In this document: piece by piece, positions 20,072 to 20,166 of the stretch | Layout of the letters: each line of letters opens with the position of its first letter | How positions within the stretch are numbered: the stretch's first letter is position 1 | Origin: Scytalidium lignicola | Taxonomy: Eukaryota; Ascomycota; Leotiomycetes | Reading direction: 5' to 3' | Length of the DNA: 20,166 nt | Assembly: GCA_002812745.2 (NCBI GenBank) | Contig: NCSJ02000527.1 | Location: 1-20,166, forward strand | Program-made: the position numbers and the translations under genes | The notes under the pieces: model-generated | The model's database searches: none | What the model was told of the DNA's origin: nothing | Seen by the model: the letters and a program-made list of their open reading frames with translations, nothing else

Positions 20072-20166
20072 CTTTAATGAACGCTTAGAATTAAGTAGTG
20101 ACGAGAGAGCCGGTCGACGGTTTTGGATGTGGAGTCGCCGAGGAGGAGAGTGTGGCCAAAGTTCCC

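Larger units (their letters stand above)
17187..20166. other. Gene-poor 3 kb tract
   Basis: Nothing here can be supported as a gene at good confidence. The first kilobase should include the promoter of the membrane-protein gene. Items seen: a purine-to-pyrimidine strand switch at about 17670-17765, a TTTAAATA box at 18079-18086, a candidate mini-gene at 18163-18377, a hairpin, 9 bp repeats and a palindrome at 19353-19422, a 10 bp tandem repeat at 19506-19525, a possible first exon at 19775-19822 and a 12 bp palindrome at 20060-20071. The longest frames are about 60-116 codons and overlap each other on one strand, as chance frames do. The tract could be the long 5' region of a regulatory gene lying beyond the window. 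Confidence 0.55.

Overview
The window is nuclear DNA of a filamentous ascomycete (Pezizomycotina). The genes carry short 50-90 nt GT-AG introns with CTGAC or CTAAC-type branch points and TTAG/CAG acceptors. The encoded proteins (uricase ending in SRL, eIF3c/Nip1, Aar2, uS11/Rps14, Tyr1, uS9/Rps16, Snf8/Vps22) are close to their filamentous-fungal forms. A leotiomycete such as a Botrytis or Sclerotinia relative is my best guess from protein flavour alone; I cannot prove it.

Layout. 1-1391: promoter and three-exon peroxisomal urate oxidase (+). 1392-2947: long intergenic tract with no gene I can support. 2948-3497: two-exon small secreted protein (+). 3848-6552: three-exon eIF3 subunit c (-). 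7194-7717: a three-exon, 127-residue conserved-looking protein (-), rebuilt here from splice sites because no single reading frame shows it. 8295-10007: intronless AAR2-family U5 snRNP assembly factor with a long Ser/Thr-rich N-terminus (+). 10567-11224: RPS14, four exons (-). 11545-13351: prephenate dehydrogenase TYR1, five exons with a 336 nt first intron (+). 13787-14450: RPS16, four exons (-). 14762-15624: ESCRT-II subunit SNF8/VPS22, two exons (+). 16584-17186: single-pass membrane protein with three PY-type motifs in its tail (-). 17187-20166: about 3 kb without a supported gene, holding hairpins, short repeats, a purine/pyrimidine strand switch and a speculative 26-residue CaaX-ending mini-gene.

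From 7.2 to 17.2 kb the seven genes alternate strictly in strand (- + - + - + -), so promoters are shared head-to-head (7718-8294, 11225-11544, 14451-14761) and terminators are shared tail-to-tail. The genes are mostly housekeeping (translation, splicing, tyrosine biosynthesis, endosomal sorting, purine catabolism) and form no operon or evident cluster. The less ordinary items are the secreted protein, the PY-motif membrane protein, the long TYR1 intron and the gene-poor 3 kb at the right end. No tRNA, rRNA, CRISPR array or transposon is recognisable. All exon structures are conceptual, from splice signals plus family similarity recalled from general knowledge; no search was run.
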